From Candidatus Competibacter phosphatis (GTDB lineage Bacteria > Pseudomonadota > Gammaproteobacteria > Competibacterales > Competibacteraceae): a stretch of DNA of 57,465 nt. The DNA lies in NCBI RefSeq assembly GCF_012939995.1, contig NZ_SPMZ01000016.1, positions 185,178 to 242,642 of the forward strand, given 5' to 3'. Positions 27,861-37,843 of this stretch are shown here, one piece after another (positions within the stretch are counted from its first letter, which is position 1; each line of letters opens with the position of its first letter). A model generated the notes under the pieces. The model ran no database searches. It was given only the letters and a program-made list of their open reading frames with translations, and was not told the DNA's origin. The position numbers were made by a program, and so were the translations under genes.

Positions 27861-30522
27861 GTTCTGAGTCCACCGCTCGCGTCAGCCGCTGTTTCACCAC
27901 ATGCAGCAGATTTTCCATCTCGCGGTCGATTTCATCGGGTTCTTCCTTGAACAGGTTGATCAGCCAGGGTTCCAGCAGCCGACGTTCCTCCTGAGCCAAT
28001 GCCAGCAAGACTTGGGGATTGCGGGTCGCCTTGTAGTCCACGCCGGCCTTGAGGAGCCGCAAGGGTAGGGCCATTTCTTCGAGATCACCGGCCAGCTCTT
28101 GCCAAGTGTCATGCCAGGCGCGGGCCACCGAGTCGCTGATCCAGGGCAGCGTTAATGCACGAATGCGCCAGACCAAGCCTTGGCCCAGTTTCGTGAGTCG
28201 TTCGTGGCGTGCGAACAATTCCAGCCAGACCGAGATGAAGCGCTTCCAGATGGCCGGGTTTTGCGTGCCTCTGATGAGCTTGGTAATGATATATAAATCC
28301 CAGCCTGTCCAGAGACCCGGTGCAAAACGATTCAAAACATCGTCCAGTTCCGCGCAGCCCTCTTCCCAGCGGTCCAGCCACATCAGAGTGTCGGCATGAA
28401 CAAGGTCGTGCCGGAATTGTATGATTTCAGAAGCAGGCGCCGGGGTTGATTCCAGCACCTCCAGGGCGGCAGTGTGGCGGCCAAGGTTGCTTAACACTAC
28501 GGTACGGTGAAGATCAGCAGGTATCCCTTTTTTGTTTAGCTCGGGATCGATCTTGAGCGCTCGATCGTAAGCCGTCAGCGCCGCTTCGTATCGGCCCAGT
28601 TCTGCGTTGGCGATGCCGAATGAAAACCAGAATATTGGTTCTTCGGGCAAAAGAGCCGTCATTTGCTCCGCCATCCGGTGCCAGAGTCGATAGCGTCCCT
28701 GTTCTTCAAATAAATCCCAAATAAAACCCCAACTATCGATAGCGCGTGGATTCAACTCCAGCGCCTTGCCGAAGGCACGCAAGGCTTCCTCCGGTCGATC
28801 CATTACCCAGACGAGCCCACTTTGAATCCATGCATGGGCGGTTTTCGGTTCTCCTATTAGTTCCGGGGCCTTATCAAAATATGTTTGCGCCTCGGCATGA
28901 CGTCCCACTCGCTTGAGAGACCAAGCATGACTGATATTGAAAAAATAATTATCAGCTTTCAGCACCAGCGCTTTGGCCGAGGCAAGCAGCGCTTCTTCAA
29001 AACGCCCCAATTGACTAAGAATGATTTCTTGACTCAGCCAAGCAAGACCATTCTCTGGATCAATCTCCGTCACCTGCCGCCAACAGGCCAGTTGTTCTTC
29101 GAGATCATGGTCCAGTTTTTCCAGACACAGGGCCTTACAAAACCAACTTTCCTTATCATCGTTATCCCGCTGAATCGCCAGTTCCGCCGCTTCCAGAGCG
29201 GCTTGATGGTTACCGGCGATCAAATAGGTTTGGAAGTCGGTTTTCAGCATCGAGCACACCGGATCTAGCTCAGATTGCGCCCGCTGCATGGCTTCCCGCA
29301 AATGGGTTTGTTCGAGACTGATGACGCCATCAGGCGCCAACCGTGCCAGTTCCGTTGCCGAATACCAGACCCGCAAGAACTGTACGAACAGCTCCACCGT
29401 GCGGCCACGTTGTTCCTTGACTTCCAGACAGAATCGCATCAAGGGCTCGCGTAACTCGTAGTAATTGGAACGTCCCAGGGCAGCGGCCTGAATCACGTAA
29501 CCCAGGTCTTTGAGTTTGCCTAGTTGGGCGGAAATGGTCTGGGAGGTGTTCATGGCCTGGCGGGCGATTTCCTTGATCGTGACCGCGCCGCGCAACCGGC
29601 GCATGATATCGATGATGCTGCGCTGTAAAGGCGCAAGCCGGTCCATTCGCGCCTGGTAATAAGGGGTCAGTTCATCGATCAGCTTCATGAACGGCCGGAC
29701 CAGGTCGTCCAAGGACTCCCGCGTGAGAAAGTCGTAAAAGACCACATAGATGCGTGGATTGCCCCCAGCCAGATAATGAACGGCGCGGACGCGGGCGCGA
29801 CCCATCGGACTACAGAGAGCATTGGCCAAATCGTCACTGCCCGCGCGCTGGGCCATGCGGGTCAGCAGGCGCACAGCATCCTCGACGGTGAACGGGTCGA
29901 GCGTGTGGATTTTGAAAAAGCCGTGGAAGGTGTTTTCGCGTTCGGCCACCGCTTCGCTCAGGCTGGTGGCGGTGGCGAGAAGCGTGGTTATCGGGTGATT
30001 TTGCAGAAAGGCGCGCAGCTTGCGCTGGCCCGTTTCTTTGAGATTCGCCAGCAGATCATCCAGATTTTCGACGATCAGCAGCAGCGTCTTATCACCGACA
30101 AATTCAACCAGCAACTGCTCCAGCAGAGGTTCGGCCTGGTTGGCATCTTCCAGGTCGAGCACGTCCTCCAGCCGCTGGCGCAGGGTTTCCAGCGCGTAAG
30201 TCTGTTGCAGGGTTTGCAGAATCAGCAGCAACAGGTTGTGATAGCCGGCGATGTACGGATCTTCCGGCAGCCAGGCAATCCGCAATCGGTCGTCCAGTTC
30301 GGCATCGCGCCGTACTCGGTGATGGAGCAAAGCCACCAGATGGGTCTTGCCGATGCCGCGTGGACCGATCAAGAGCCGTTGGTGCTTGTTAGCGCCGGTG
30401 GCGCTCTCCTGAATGCCATCCAGGATGCGCTGAGCGAGTTTCTCCCGCGCCACGAACAGATCTTCCAGCGTTTCGGGATCGCTTTGGCTGGGCGTGAATG
30501 TCGAATGGTAGGGCGCGTTCAT
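27805..30522 (-). CDS. P-loop ATPase with winged-helix and TPR-like repeats
   Basis: A 905-residue protein. The N-terminal NTPase has Walker A LLIGPRGIGKTHLVAL (about 50-65) and Walker B TLLLIVENLDDLL, followed by an Orc1/Cdc6- or STAND-like lid. A winged-helix region (LRGAVTIKEIARQAMNTSQTI) is next. The C-terminal half is a long TPR array (ALRAFGKALELNPRAIDSWG, FGIANAELGRYEAALTAYDR). This order is typical of STAND-type signal ATPases, in which the repeats sense a ligand. It directly follows the 395-aa ATPase with no gap, so the two are an operon. Function unknown. Confidence 0.8.
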   Translation of the reverse strand: MNAPYHSTFTPSQSDPETLEDLFVAREKLAQRILDGIQESATGANKHQRLLIGPRGIGKTHLVALLHHRVRRDAELDDRLRIAWLPEDPYIAGYHNLLLLILQTLQQTYALETLRQRLEDVLDLEDANQAEPLLEQLLVEFVGDKTLLLIVENLDDLLANLKETGQRKLRAFLQNHPITTLLATATSLSEAVAERENTFHGFFKIHTLDPFTVEDAVRLLTRMAQRAGSDDLANALCSPMGRARVRAVHYLAGGNPRIYVVFYDFLTRESLDDLVRPFMKLIDELTPYYQARMDRLAPLQRSIIDIMRRLRGAVTIKEIARQAMNTSQTISAQLGKLKDLGYVIQAAALGRSNYYELREPLMRFCLEVKEQRGRTVELFVQFLRVWYSATELARLAPDGVISLEQTHLREAMQRAQSELDPVCSMLKTDFQTYLIAGNHQAALEAAELAIQRDNDDKESWFCKALCLEKLDHDLEEQLACWRQVTEIDPENGLAWLSQEIILSQLGRFEEALLASAKALVLKADNYFFNISHAWSLKRVGRHAEAQTYFDKAPELIGEPKTAHAWIQSGLVWVMDRPEEALRAFGKALELNPRAIDSWGFIWDLFEEQGRYRLWHRMAEQMTALLPEEPIFWFSFGIANAELGRYEAALTAYDRALKIDPELNKKGIPADLHRTVVLSNLGRHTAALEVLESTPAPASEIIQFRHDLVHADTLMWLDRWEEGCAELDDVLNRFAPGLWTGWDLYIITKLIRGTQNPAIWKRFISVWLELFARHERLTKLGQGLVWRIRALTLPWISDSVARAWHDTWQELAGDLEEMALPLRLLKAGVDYKATRNPQVLLALAQEERRLLEPWLINLFKEEPDEIDREMENLLHVVKQRLTRAVDSELMPRAATTNAADPPAADA

Positions 30523-31710
30523 TCAGGCGAGACCTTGATCCAAACGCCACCAGCGACGGATGAGACTGAAGCGAAACCGGTAACCGCCATCCTGATCCTG
30601 ATGCAGATAATGATCCCGCTGCATGAGTTTGAGCAGGGTGCGGAGCGCTTCCCGGTCGCCTTCGACCATGCGCTGGGCGTTTGTGCCGAGTCGGGAGAGA
30701 TTGATTTTAAGCCGCTCGTGCAACTCGTCGAGAATCAGCGGTTCAGTCTCGGCCAACTGATCCAACAGCGCCCGGACCACTTCGGCGCGCTCGCCGTAAT
30801 AGCTACTCAGCCGGCTGCGAAAATGTTCCAGATCCCAATCCTGGGCATTCGCAAGCGCCTCGGCGACGATCGTTTCCGCGATCTCGGGTGTCGCGGCTTG
30901 GCCTCGATCTGCCATGGCGGCGACCACATGATGGATATAGAAGGGGATAGCGTCCACGCGCCTTGCGATGATGGCGGCGGTTTTATCCAGGGTGCCGCTG
31001 GTCAGCCCTTCTCCCTGTATCAGCGCCTTGGCCAAGGCTTCGGCGTGCCCATCATCCAGAGGCGGCACTTCGACCGTGCGCATATCGTTGACCGGAGAAT
31101 TGACGTAGCCCTCTTCGCGAAGGGCGGTCACGACGTGATGCAGGCCGATGGAGCCCGTGTAAATCATGCGCAGATTGGCGTGGGTTTGGCGCAGGCCACG
31201 CAGCGTATCCAGGAGGTCCATGACGACCGTTTCCCCTTCTGAACGCGCGATCTTCTGCAACATCCAGGGCAACTCGTCCCAGCATAAAATGACTTGTCGG
31301 TCGCTGTGTTGGGCAAGATCGCCCAGAATCCGTTCCAACAGTGCTTTCCAGTGGGGAGCCGCAGTTGTGGGCAGTTTTACACCGAGGATTTGGGTGCCTC
31401 CCAAGGCGGCCCAGAGCTCTTTGGTTTTGGTTGCCGTTTTCTGGAACAGCTTAAGGTGTTTTTCCACATCCTCGGCGACTCGTTCCACGAACTCGATAGG
31501 GGTGCTGACGCCACCGACATCTCGAACCTGAATCGTTATGCCGTTTGGTGGTTGCGCCTCCATCTTTTTGATAATGCAGGTCTTGCCCATACGCCGTTCG
31601 GCCACCAACACCAGGCTTTGGTGCTTCAGGGTGGCCCAAAGGCGGTCGATGAGGTGGTCTCGCCCCATGACGTTTTCAGGAGAAACCGCCCCACCAGGAT
31701 TTGCTTTCAT
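30523..31710 (-). CDS. P-loop ATPase, first gene of a two-ATPase operon
   Basis: A 395-residue ATPase of the archaeal-ATPase/STAND class. GRDHLIDRLW leads to a variant Walker A, VLVAERRMGKTCI, and Walker B VILCWDELPWML. A sensor-like MIYTGSIGLHHV and a C-terminal winged helix (LILDELHERLKINL...YRFRFSLIRRWW) follow. The C-terminal half is close in style to proteins that recruit partner domains. The stop abuts the start of the 905-aa ATPase. Its own promoter carries TGACGTA repeats. A prophage, defence or stress role is possible but not shown. Confidence 0.8.
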   Translation of the reverse strand: MKANPGGAVSPENVMGRDHLIDRLWATLKHQSLVLVAERRMGKTCIIKKMEAQPPNGITIQVRDVGGVSTPIEFVERVAEDVEKHLKLFQKTATKTKELWAALGGTQILGVKLPTTAAPHWKALLERILGDLAQHSDRQVILCWDELPWMLQKIARSEGETVVMDLLDTLRGLRQTHANLRMIYTGSIGLHHVVTALREEGYVNSPVNDMRTVEVPPLDDGHAEALAKALIQGEGLTSGTLDKTAAIIARRVDAIPFYIHHVVAAMADRGQAATPEIAETIVAEALANAQDWDLEHFRSRLSSYYGERAEVVRALLDQLAETEPLILDELHERLKINLSRLGTNAQRMVEGDREALRTLLKLMQRDHYLHQDQDGGYRFRFSLIRRWWRLDQGLA

Positions 31711-31730
31711 GGCATACGCCCATCAGAAAT

Positions 31731-31780
31731 TACGTCAAAATAGACGTACGTCATTATTGACGTAATTAAATTTATGTCAA
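31731..31780 (-). promoter_or_regulatory. Promoter with repeated TGACGTA/TACGTCA operators
   Basis: On the minus strand TTGACA (31780-31775), 16 bases, then AATAAT (31758-31753) form a good sigma-70 promoter 43 bases before the ATPase start. TACGTCA at 31731-31737, the palindrome GACGTACGTC at 31743-31752, TGACGTA at 31758-31764 and a half site at 31774-31779 overlap and follow it. Repeats placed over the -10 usually mean repression. Confidence 0.65.
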
Positions 31781-31850
31781 CACAAATTCTTGATGGCGTT
31801 TCTTGATTGCAGCGATGCGTGCTTCCGCCTTTATGAGCGGAAGTGGCCTT

Positions 31851-32213
31851 TTACGTGAGCAGGATCAGCACCCACACCACGGCGGCGTTCAGCAGCGCCA
31901 CAAACACCGCCGCTGAGCCGATATCCTTGGCCCGACCCGATAGCTCGTGGTGTTCCGGTCCGATGCGGTCCACCGCCGCCTCGATGCCAGTGTTCAGCAG
32001 TTCGACGATCACGATCAGCAGCAGACTGCCGATCAGTAGCGACCGCTCCACCGGGCTGTGCCCCAACCACAGGGCCAGCGGGGTCAGTACCGCGCATAAA
32101 AACCCTTCCTGACGAAACGCTTCTTCGTTGCGCCAGGCTGCTTTCAGACCAGCCCAGGAATAGCCGGTGGCGTTGATTAACCGGCGCCAACCCGTGTGAT
32201 TTTGAAAGGCCAT
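31851..32213 (-). CDS. dgkA: Diacylglycerol kinase
   Basis: A 120-residue integral membrane enzyme phosphorylating diacylglycerol to phosphatidic acid. Three TM helices surround the active-site segment IELLNTGIEAAVDRI..HHELSGRAKDIGSAAVF, which includes the conserved Glu and the E-x5-D/AKD motif of DgkA. It follows gcvPB by five bases and may be co-transcribed with it. Confidence 0.95.
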   Translation of the reverse strand: MAFQNHTGWRRLINATGYSWAGLKAAWRNEEAFRQEGFLCAVLTPLALWLGHSPVERSLLIGSLLLIVIVELLNTGIEAAVDRIGPEHHELSGRAKDIGSAAVFVALLNAAVVWVLILLT

Positions 32214-32218
32214 CGGGA

Positions 32219-33673
32219 TCAGGACTCGACCGGCCGCCAGGCCAGATCCATGTCGCGGGCGGCGCGTACCTCGTCCAAACGCCGCACCGGTCGGTGGTGG
32301 GGCGCACCCTGGACTTGCTCGGGACTGCTCTCGGCTTCCTGCTGGATTTGGCGCATCGCGGCGACGAAGCCGTCCAGTTCTTCCTTACATTCGGTCTCGG
32401 TCGGTTCGATCAACAGGCACTCCGGCACCAGCAGCGGGAAGTAGGTGGTTGGCGCATGAAACCCGAGATCGAGCAACCGCTTGGCGAAATCCATCGCCGT
32501 TACGCCCAGCGTCTTGGCCTGCCGCTTGAGGGTGATGATAAATTCGTGGCTGGCCCGTCGTTGGGGGAATGCGGCGTCGAAGCCGGTCTTCATCAGTTCC
32601 GCCAGTAGATAATTGGCGTTCAGTGTGGAGAATTCGGCGACCCGGCCCATGCCGGCGCGGCCCAGCAAGCGGGCGTAGACGTAGGCGCGCAGAATCACTC
32701 CGGCGTTGCCCATGAACGCCGACAAGCGACCGATGCTCTGGGGGCGATCGGTTTCACTCAACCAGCGATAGCGCTCGCTCTCCTTGCCGACGATGGGAAT
32801 CGGCAGGAACGGCGCCAAGCGGGCGTTGGCCGCGACCGGACCGGCGCCAGGACCACCGCCACCGTGCGGAGTGGCGAAGGTCTTGTGCAGATTCATGTGC
32901 ATTACGTCGAAGCCCATGTCGCCGGGTCGGGCCTTGCCGAGAATGGCGTTGAGATTGGCGCCATCGTAGTACAGCAGACCGCCGGCCTGGTGGACGATGG
33001 CGGCGATCTCGGCGATGTTCCGCTCGAATACGCCCAGAGTTGACGGATTGGTCAGCATCAGTCCGGCGGTTTGTGGGCCGACCGCCTGGCGCAGGGCGGT
33101 GAGATCCACATCGCCGGCGGCGTCGGTGGGAATTTCCCGAACCGTGAAACCGCACATGATGGCGGTGGCGGGATTGGTGCCGTGAGCGGCGTCCGGTACC
33201 AGCACCTCGCGACGAGCGTGATCGCCGCGAGAGACGTGATAGGCGCGGATCATCGCCATCCCGGCGAATTCACCCTGAGCGCCCGCCATCGGTGTCAGCG
33301 ACACCGCCTGCATGCCGGTCACTTCCCGCAGCATCTCCTGCAATTCGTGCAGGCAGGTCAGAAAACCTTGGCTGATGCCTTCCGGCGCCAGTGGATGGCG
33401 GGCCAGCAAACCGGGCAGCGAGGCCAACCGGTGACAGACCCGCGGGTTGTATTTCATGGTGCAGGAACCCAGCGGATAGAAGTGGGTGTCGATGGAGAAG
33501 TTCTTCTGCGACAGCCGGGTGTAATGGCGCACCGCCTGGAGTTCCGAGACTTCCGGCAACGGCGCGGCGCGGCGGCGGCGCAGGGAAGCGGGCAGGTCGG
33601 ACAAGGCATCGTCGGGCGCGATGGCGGGGATGACCGCTTGTCGGCCGGGACGGGACTGGTCGAAGATCAGCAT
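32219..33673 (-). CDS. gcvPB: Glycine dehydrogenase (decarboxylating) subunit 2
   Basis: PLP-binding beta subunit of the two-subunit P-protein of the glycine cleavage system, 484 residues. Marks are [15 protein letters not shown] near the N terminus, [24 protein letters not shown], and the PLP-lysine segment [21 protein letters not shown]. It lies behind tpx in the gcv cluster and before dgkA. With GcvPA it decarboxylates glycine and passes the aminomethyl group to GcvH. Confidence 0.95.
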   Translation of the reverse strand: MLIFDQSRPGRQAVIPAIAPDDALSDLPASLRRRRAAPLPEVSELQAVRHYTRLSQKNFSIDTHFYPLGSCTMKYNPRVCHRLASLPGLLARHPLAPEGISQGFLTCLHELQEMLREVTGMQAVSLTPMAGAQGEFAGMAMIRAYHVSRGDHARREVLVPDAAHGTNPATAIMCGFTVREIPTDAAGDVDLTALRQAVGPQTAGLMLTNPSTLGVFERNIAEIAAIVHQAGGLLYYDGANLNAILGKARPGDMGFDVMHMNLHKTFATPHGGGGPGAGPVAANARLAPFLPIPIVGKESERYRWLSETDRPQSIGRLSAFMGNAGVILRAYVYARLLGRAGMGRVAEFSTLNANYLLAELMKTGFDAAFPQRRASHEFIITLKRQAKTLGVTAMDFAKRLLDLGFHAPTTYFPLLVPECLLIEPTETECKEELDGFVAAMRQIQQEAESSPEQVQGAPHHRPVRRLDEVRAARDMDLAWRPVES

Positions 33674-33726
33674 GAAGGGAACACCAGGGCTTGAGGAATC
33701 GTCATGGTTTTTTCGACGCGGAATTA

Positions 33727-34227
33727 TTATCCCAACGCCGCCAGCGCCGCGTCGTAATCCGGTTCCTGGGCGATTTCCGGGACCAGTTCGGTGTAGCGCA
33801 CGGTGTTGTTCTCGTCCAGTACCACCACGGCGCGGGCGGTAAGGCCGGCCAGTAGTCCGTCTTCCAGCAGCACGCCGTAATCCTTGGCGAACTTGCGCGA
33901 ACGCATCATCGATAGGGTGACCACGTTATCCAGGCCCTCATTGCCGCAGAACCGGTGTTGAGCGAAGGGCAGGTCGGCGGAGATGACCAGAATGACGGTG
34001 TCGGGATGGGCCTTGGCGTGTTCGTTGAACTTGCGGGTGGACAGCGCGCACACCGAGGTATCCAGACTGGGCACGATATTCAGCAGTTTTTTCTTGCCGG
34101 GGAAATCGGCCAGGGTGACATCGCTCAGGCTGGCGGTGACCAGCTTGAAACCGGGCGCGGCCGCGCCGACAGTGGGTAGTTCACCGTTGGTATGGATGGG
34201 GTTGCCTTTGAAGGTAATGTTTGCCAT
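33727..34227 (-). CDS. tpx: Thiol peroxidase
   Basis: A 166-residue atypical 2-Cys peroxiredoxin. Peroxidatic Cys60 is in [17 protein letters not shown] and resolving Cys94 in [16 protein letters not shown] 34227 is preceded by GGAGG nine bases upstream. The longer open frame runs back into gcvPA and is not used. It is inserted between gcvPA and gcvPB and probably shares their transcript. Confidence 0.95.
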   Translation of the reverse strand: MANITFKGNPIHTNGELPTVGAAAPGFKLVTASLSDVTLADFPGKKKLLNIVPSLDTSVCALSTRKFNEHAKAHPDTVILVISADLPFAQHRFCGNEGLDNVVTLSMMRSRKFAKDYGVLLEDGLLAGLTARAVVVLDENNTVRYTELVPEIAQEPDYDAALAALG

Positions 34228-34291
34228 GAGCAATGTCCTCCGTTTGATGACGCTTGGGAAAAATTGCCGCGCGTTCGGCAAAAATTGATTT

Positions 34292-35647
34292 TCACGCGAT
34301 TTCCGCCAGCGCCGCCGCGTAGCGTCGCAGGTCGGCTTCCTCCCGAGTTTCGGTGGCGCACACCAGCAGGGCATGGCCCAGCTCGGGGTAATCGTCGTTC
34401 AGATCGAAGCCACCGAGAATGCCGCGCGCCAGCAACCCGTCCAGCACCTCGCTCGCCGGGCGCGGCAGTCGCAATACTGTTTCGTGGAACACCGGCCGGT
34501 CGAAAACCCGGCTGACCCCCGGCACTTGCGTCAGTTGTTCCACCAGTACGCGGGTATTGGCATGACAGGCGGCGGCAACCTGCTCCAGGCCGCGCGGACC
34601 CAGCAGCGACAGATATAGCGTGGCGGCGGTTACCATCAAGCCTTGATTGGTGCAGATGTTGGATGTGGCCTTGGATCGACGAATGTGCTGCTCGCGGGCT
34701 TGCAAGGTCAGGGTAAAACCGGTCTTGCCGTCCAGATCGACGGTGCGACCCACCAGCCGACCGGGCATCTGCCGTACCCATTCCCGCCGGCAGCACAGAA
34801 AGCCGAAGTAGGGGCCGCCGGAAGACAGCGGCGAACCGAGTGGCTGACCATCGCCGCAGGCGATGTCGGCGCCGGCGTCACCCCATTCGCCGGGCGGTTT
34901 GAGAATCGCCAATGCGGTGGGATTGACCACCGCCACCGCCAATGCGTTGTGTTGGTGCGCCCAATCGGTCAGTGCGTCCACCTCTTCCAGCACCCCGAAA
35001 AAATTGGGCTGCGGGATGACCAGCGCCGCGAAATCCTGTCCGGCGTAGGGGGCGAGCGCTTCGACCGGGGTATGGCCTCCGGTTGGATCGTAGGGCACTT
35101 CCACCAGTTCGATGCCCTGATTGTGCACGATGGCATGCACGGTCCGCCGATATAGCGGATGCAGGGCGCGAGGGATCAGTATCCGCTTGGATTTGGACTT
35201 GCGGTTGGCGCGCACCGCCATCAACAGCGCCTCGGCCAGCGCCGAAGCACCGTCGTACAGCGAGGCATTGGACACGGCCAGGCCGGTCAAGCCCGCCATC
35301 ATGCTTTGATATTCGTACAGCACCTGCAAGGTGCCCTGACTGGCCTCCGGCTGGTAGGGCGTATAGGCGCTGTAGAATTCGCCACGGCCGACGATCTCCC
35401 ACACTGCCGCCGGGATGTGATGCTCGTAGGCGCCGGCGCCCAGGAAACACAGCGGGCGTGGATAATCCGCCGCTCGCGCTTCCATCAGCCGGGTGACCTG
35501 CAACTCGTTCAGTGCCTCCGGGAGGGCCGGTAGTTCGCCGACCCGCAGCGCCGACGGGATTTCCTCGAACAGTGTGTCCAGATCTGGCGCGCCGATGGCG
35601 GCCAGCATCGCTCGGACATCGTCCGAGGTATGGGGGATAAACGGCAT
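34292..35647 (-). CDS. gcvPA: Glycine dehydrogenase (decarboxylating) subunit 1
   Basis: Alpha subunit of the split P-protein, 451 residues, starting [19 protein letters not shown], the standard GcvPA opening. Other marks are [51 protein letters not shown] and [20 protein letters not shown]. It sits 17 bases after gcvH. It forms the alpha2-beta2 enzyme with GcvPB, encoded beyond tpx. Confidence 0.95.
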   Translation of the reverse strand: MPFIPHTSDDVRAMLAAIGAPDLDTLFEEIPSALRVGELPALPEALNELQVTRLMEARAADYPRPLCFLGAGAYEHHIPAAVWEIVGRGEFYSAYTPYQPEASQGTLQVLYEYQSMMAGLTGLAVSNASLYDGASALAEALLMAVRANRKSKSKRILIPRALHPLYRRTVHAIVHNQGIELVEVPYDPTGGHTPVEALAPYAGQDFAALVIPQPNFFGVLEEVDALTDWAHQHNALAVAVVNPTALAILKPPGEWGDAGADIACGDGQPLGSPLSSGGPYFGFLCCRREWVRQMPGRLVGRTVDLDGKTGFTLTLQAREQHIRRSKATSNICTNQGLMVTAATLYLSLLGPRGLEQVAAACHANTRVLVEQLTQVPGVSRVFDRPVFHETVLRLPRPASEVLDGLLARGILGGFDLNDDYPELGHALLVCATETREEADLRRYAAALAEIA

Positions 35648-35664
35648 GACGATCTCGCCCCGCC

Positions 35665-36100
35665 TTACTCGACCAGCCTGGGATTGGCTAGTGAACTGGC
35701 GTCTTCGTCCTCATCGTCGGCGATGGCGATGGCTTCGTAGGCGGCCGCGTCCAGCAATCCGTCCAGCGTGGCGGTGGTCTTGAGTCGGAAAATCCAGCCC
35801 TCGCCGTACGGATCTTCATTGATCAGTTCCGGGGTGTCGGCCAGAGCCTCGTTCACCTCCACGATCACGCCTTCCAGCGGACTGTAGACGTCGGAAGCGG
35901 CCTTGACCGACTCGACCACCGCACAGCTTTCGGCGGCCGCCACGGCGCGGCCCACTTCCGGGATTTCCACGAACACCAGATCGCCCAGCAGGTGTTGGGC
36001 ATGATCGGTGATGCCGACGGTGACGGTGCCGTCGTCGTTGGCGCGCGCCCATTCGTGAGATTCGCTGTAACACAGATCGACGGGGGATGTTGCTGCTCAT
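35665..36100 (-). CDS. gcvH: Glycine cleavage system H protein (frameshift near start)
   Basis: Lipoyl carrier protein of about 144 residues. The lipoylated Lys is in [18 protein letters not shown], followed by [26 protein letters not shown]. The ATG at 36100 reads six codons and then leaves frame. Deleting one base in the G5 run at 36082-36086 gives [19 protein letters not shown], the normal GcvH N terminus, and joins smoothly to [20 protein letters not shown] treat it as intact with an assembly indel. The C-terminal tail ([22 protein letters not shown]) is longer and more acidic than usual. Confidence 0.92.
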
Positions 36101-36140
36101 GGGGTTCGATTCCTCAACAACGGGGGGTTCTGGGGTGGGG

Positions 36141-37229
36141 TCATTCGATCAGGGCGCGGCCATGGCGGACGAATGGCGGCTTGACCACTCGCGCCGGCAG
36201 GCGTTTGCCGCGAATCTCCACTTGGCAACGCGCGCCGACACCGGTGTCGACCCGAGCCAGGGCGATTGCGCGGTTCAGGGTGGGGGAAAAGGTGCCGCTG
36301 GTGATCTGGCCGATCTCGCGCCCGTCGTCGAAAACGTGCTGATGGCCACGCAACACGCCGCGTTCTTCCAGCACCAGGCCGACGAAGGTTTGCGGCGCAC
36401 CGGTCGCGCGTTGCCGTTCCAGCGCGGCACGACCGATGAAGTCGCGCTCGGCCGGTTCCCAGGCCACGGTCCAGCCCAACCCGGATACCAGCGGGGTGGT
36501 GGTTTCGTCCATGTCGCGGCCGTACAGATTCATGCCGGCTTCCAGGCGCAGGGTGTCGCGGGCGCCCAGTCCACAGGGCGCGACGCCGGCGGCGACGATC
36601 TGGTCCCATAGTTCCGGTACGGTGGCGGCGCTCGGCAGGATTTCCACTCCGTCCTCGCCGGTGTAACCGGTACGGGCGATGAATCCGTGGTCGGTTTCCA
36701 GGGCATGGAACGGTTTGAGCGCACGCACGGCCGTCAGGGTGTCGGCGCCCAGGACGCTTTCCAGTCGAGCCAGTGCTTCGGGACCTTGCACCGCCAGCAT
36801 CGCCAGATCGTCGCGTTCGCGCCAAGCGGCGCCGAAGCGTTCGGCATGCGGCGCGATCCAGGTCAGATCCTTATCGCGAGTGGCGGCGTTCAGCACCAAT
36901 CGGTAACCAGTTTCGCCCCGGTCGTAGACGATCAAGTCGTCGATTACCCCGCCGGCTTCGTTCAGCATGCAGGTGTACAACGCCTTGCCGGGATACAGGC
37001 GGGCGACGTCGTTGGCCAGCAAGTGGCGGAGCAAGGCGCGGGTCGGGTCGGGGTCGGCGAAATCGACCACCGTCATGTGCGACACGTCGAATACGCCGGC
37101 GACGCGGCGCACCCGATGATGTTCGTCGAGCTGCGAGCCGTAATGCAGTGGCATATCCCAGCCGCCGAAGTCCACCAGCTTCGCTCCCAGGGCGGCGTGG
37201 CGGGCATACAGAGGAGTACGTTTGGCCAT
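36141..37229 (-). CDS. gcvT: Aminomethyltransferase (glycine cleavage T protein)
   Basis: A 362-residue T protein that transfers the methylene group from GcvH to tetrahydrofolate. It starts MAKRTPLYARHAALGAKLVDFGGWDMPLHYGSQ. GVFDVSHMTVVDF, IVYDRGETGYRLVLNAA, TGYTGEDGVEI and CGLGARDTLRLEAGMNLYGRDMD are conserved folate-site segments. ATG 37229 is used, not the longer frame. First gene of the gcv cluster. An endolysin frame overlaps its first 157 bases, so its native promoter region seems to have been replaced. Confidence 0.95.
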   Translation of the reverse strand: MAKRTPLYARHAALGAKLVDFGGWDMPLHYGSQLDEHHRVRRVAGVFDVSHMTVVDFADPDPTRALLRHLLANDVARLYPGKALYTCMLNEAGGVIDDLIVYDRGETGYRLVLNAATRDKDLTWIAPHAERFGAAWRERDDLAMLAVQGPEALARLESVLGADTLTAVRALKPFHALETDHGFIARTGYTGEDGVEILPSAATVPELWDQIVAAGVAPCGLGARDTLRLEAGMNLYGRDMDETTTPLVSGLGWTVAWEPAERDFIGRAALERQRATGAPQTFVGLVLEERGVLRGHQHVFDDGREIGQITSGTFSPTLNRAIALARVDTGVGARCQVEIRGKRLPARVVKPPFVRHGRALIE

Positions 37230-37843
37230 GCGGAGAATCCCGGTGGGATTGGATGCGTCATGGTAGCCTGAATTGTGCGAGTGGGGTATAGCCGGAACGG
37301 TGAATCGTTCGGTTGCATGGGGTTGGAATCGCGCCAAGCCAGTGCCAGTATGACCTGAAGCAGGCGGTTGCCCAATGCGGTGGCGTACATCCGAAACAGG
37401 CGCCGATACCAGCCGCGCCCGAAGACTTCCTCATTCCGGTTGAACTCGTAGCGCAAGGCGCGCTCCGCGCAGAAGTCGATCAGCACTTGTTCCAGCGGCA
37501 GAGCGAGAGCGGCGCGCAAGATCACGGGGCCGATGTTCCCGTCTTCCGTCACGCCCATCGCTTTTTGCAGCAAGCGCACGGCCGTTCCCACGCCCTGGTT
37601 CACGGCGCTATCGAACACCAGCAGGGCCAACGAAGCCGGTAGGTCGGTACCGTGCACCGGATTCCAGTAATCGCGGCGATAGATTTCAATCACGTCATCC
37701 ATCGTCAAGCGCCGAATATCGAGGTCTGGATAAGCGCGCCTGGAAATGCCGCACTTCGTCAAACCGCCGGGGTCTTGCTTGTGGTCCGACAAACCGCCTT
37801 CCTCCGATAAGACGGCGCGCACGCAACGGTCAAAGTTTTCCAT
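37073..37843 (-). CDS. GH108-type endolysin with a runaway C terminus overlapping gcvT
   Basis: Residues 1 to about 165 are a glycoside hydrolase 108/peptidoglycan-binding endolysin: MENFDRCVRAVLSEEGGLSDHKQDPGGLTKCGISRRAYP (catalytic Glu in EEGG), VFDSAVNQGVGTAVRLLQKAMG, then FGRGWYRRLFRMYATALG. Such phage lysozymes usually end near here. This frame instead runs on for about 90 residues of non-homologous sequence, 157 bases of it inside gcvT in another frame. The natural 3' end has thus been lost at a junction just upstream of gcvT. The first codons lie inside the ~342-bp repeat that also occurs at 39531-39874. No holin or other phage gene is adjacent. Confidence 0.75.
   Translation of the reverse strand: MENFDRCVRAVLSEEGGLSDHKQDPGGLTKCGISRRAYPDLDIRRLTMDDVIEIYRRDYWNPVHGTDLPASLALLVFDSAVNQGVGTAVRLLQKAMGVTEDGNIGPVILRAALALPLEQVLIDFCAERALRYEFNRNEEVFGRGWYRRLFRMYATALGNRLLQVILALAWRDSNPMQPNDSPFRLYPTRTIQATMTHPIPPGFSAWPNVLLCMPATPPWERSWWTSAAGICHCITARSSTNIIGCAASPAYSTCRT

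Noticed and set aside
29776..31242. 488-codon plus-strand frame across the two ATPase genes
   Set aside because: It spans two real genes on the other strand and has no motif.
37230..37330. Glycine riboswitch expected before gcvT
   Set aside because: No tandem glycine aptamer features can be seen; the region is the extended endolysin frame.
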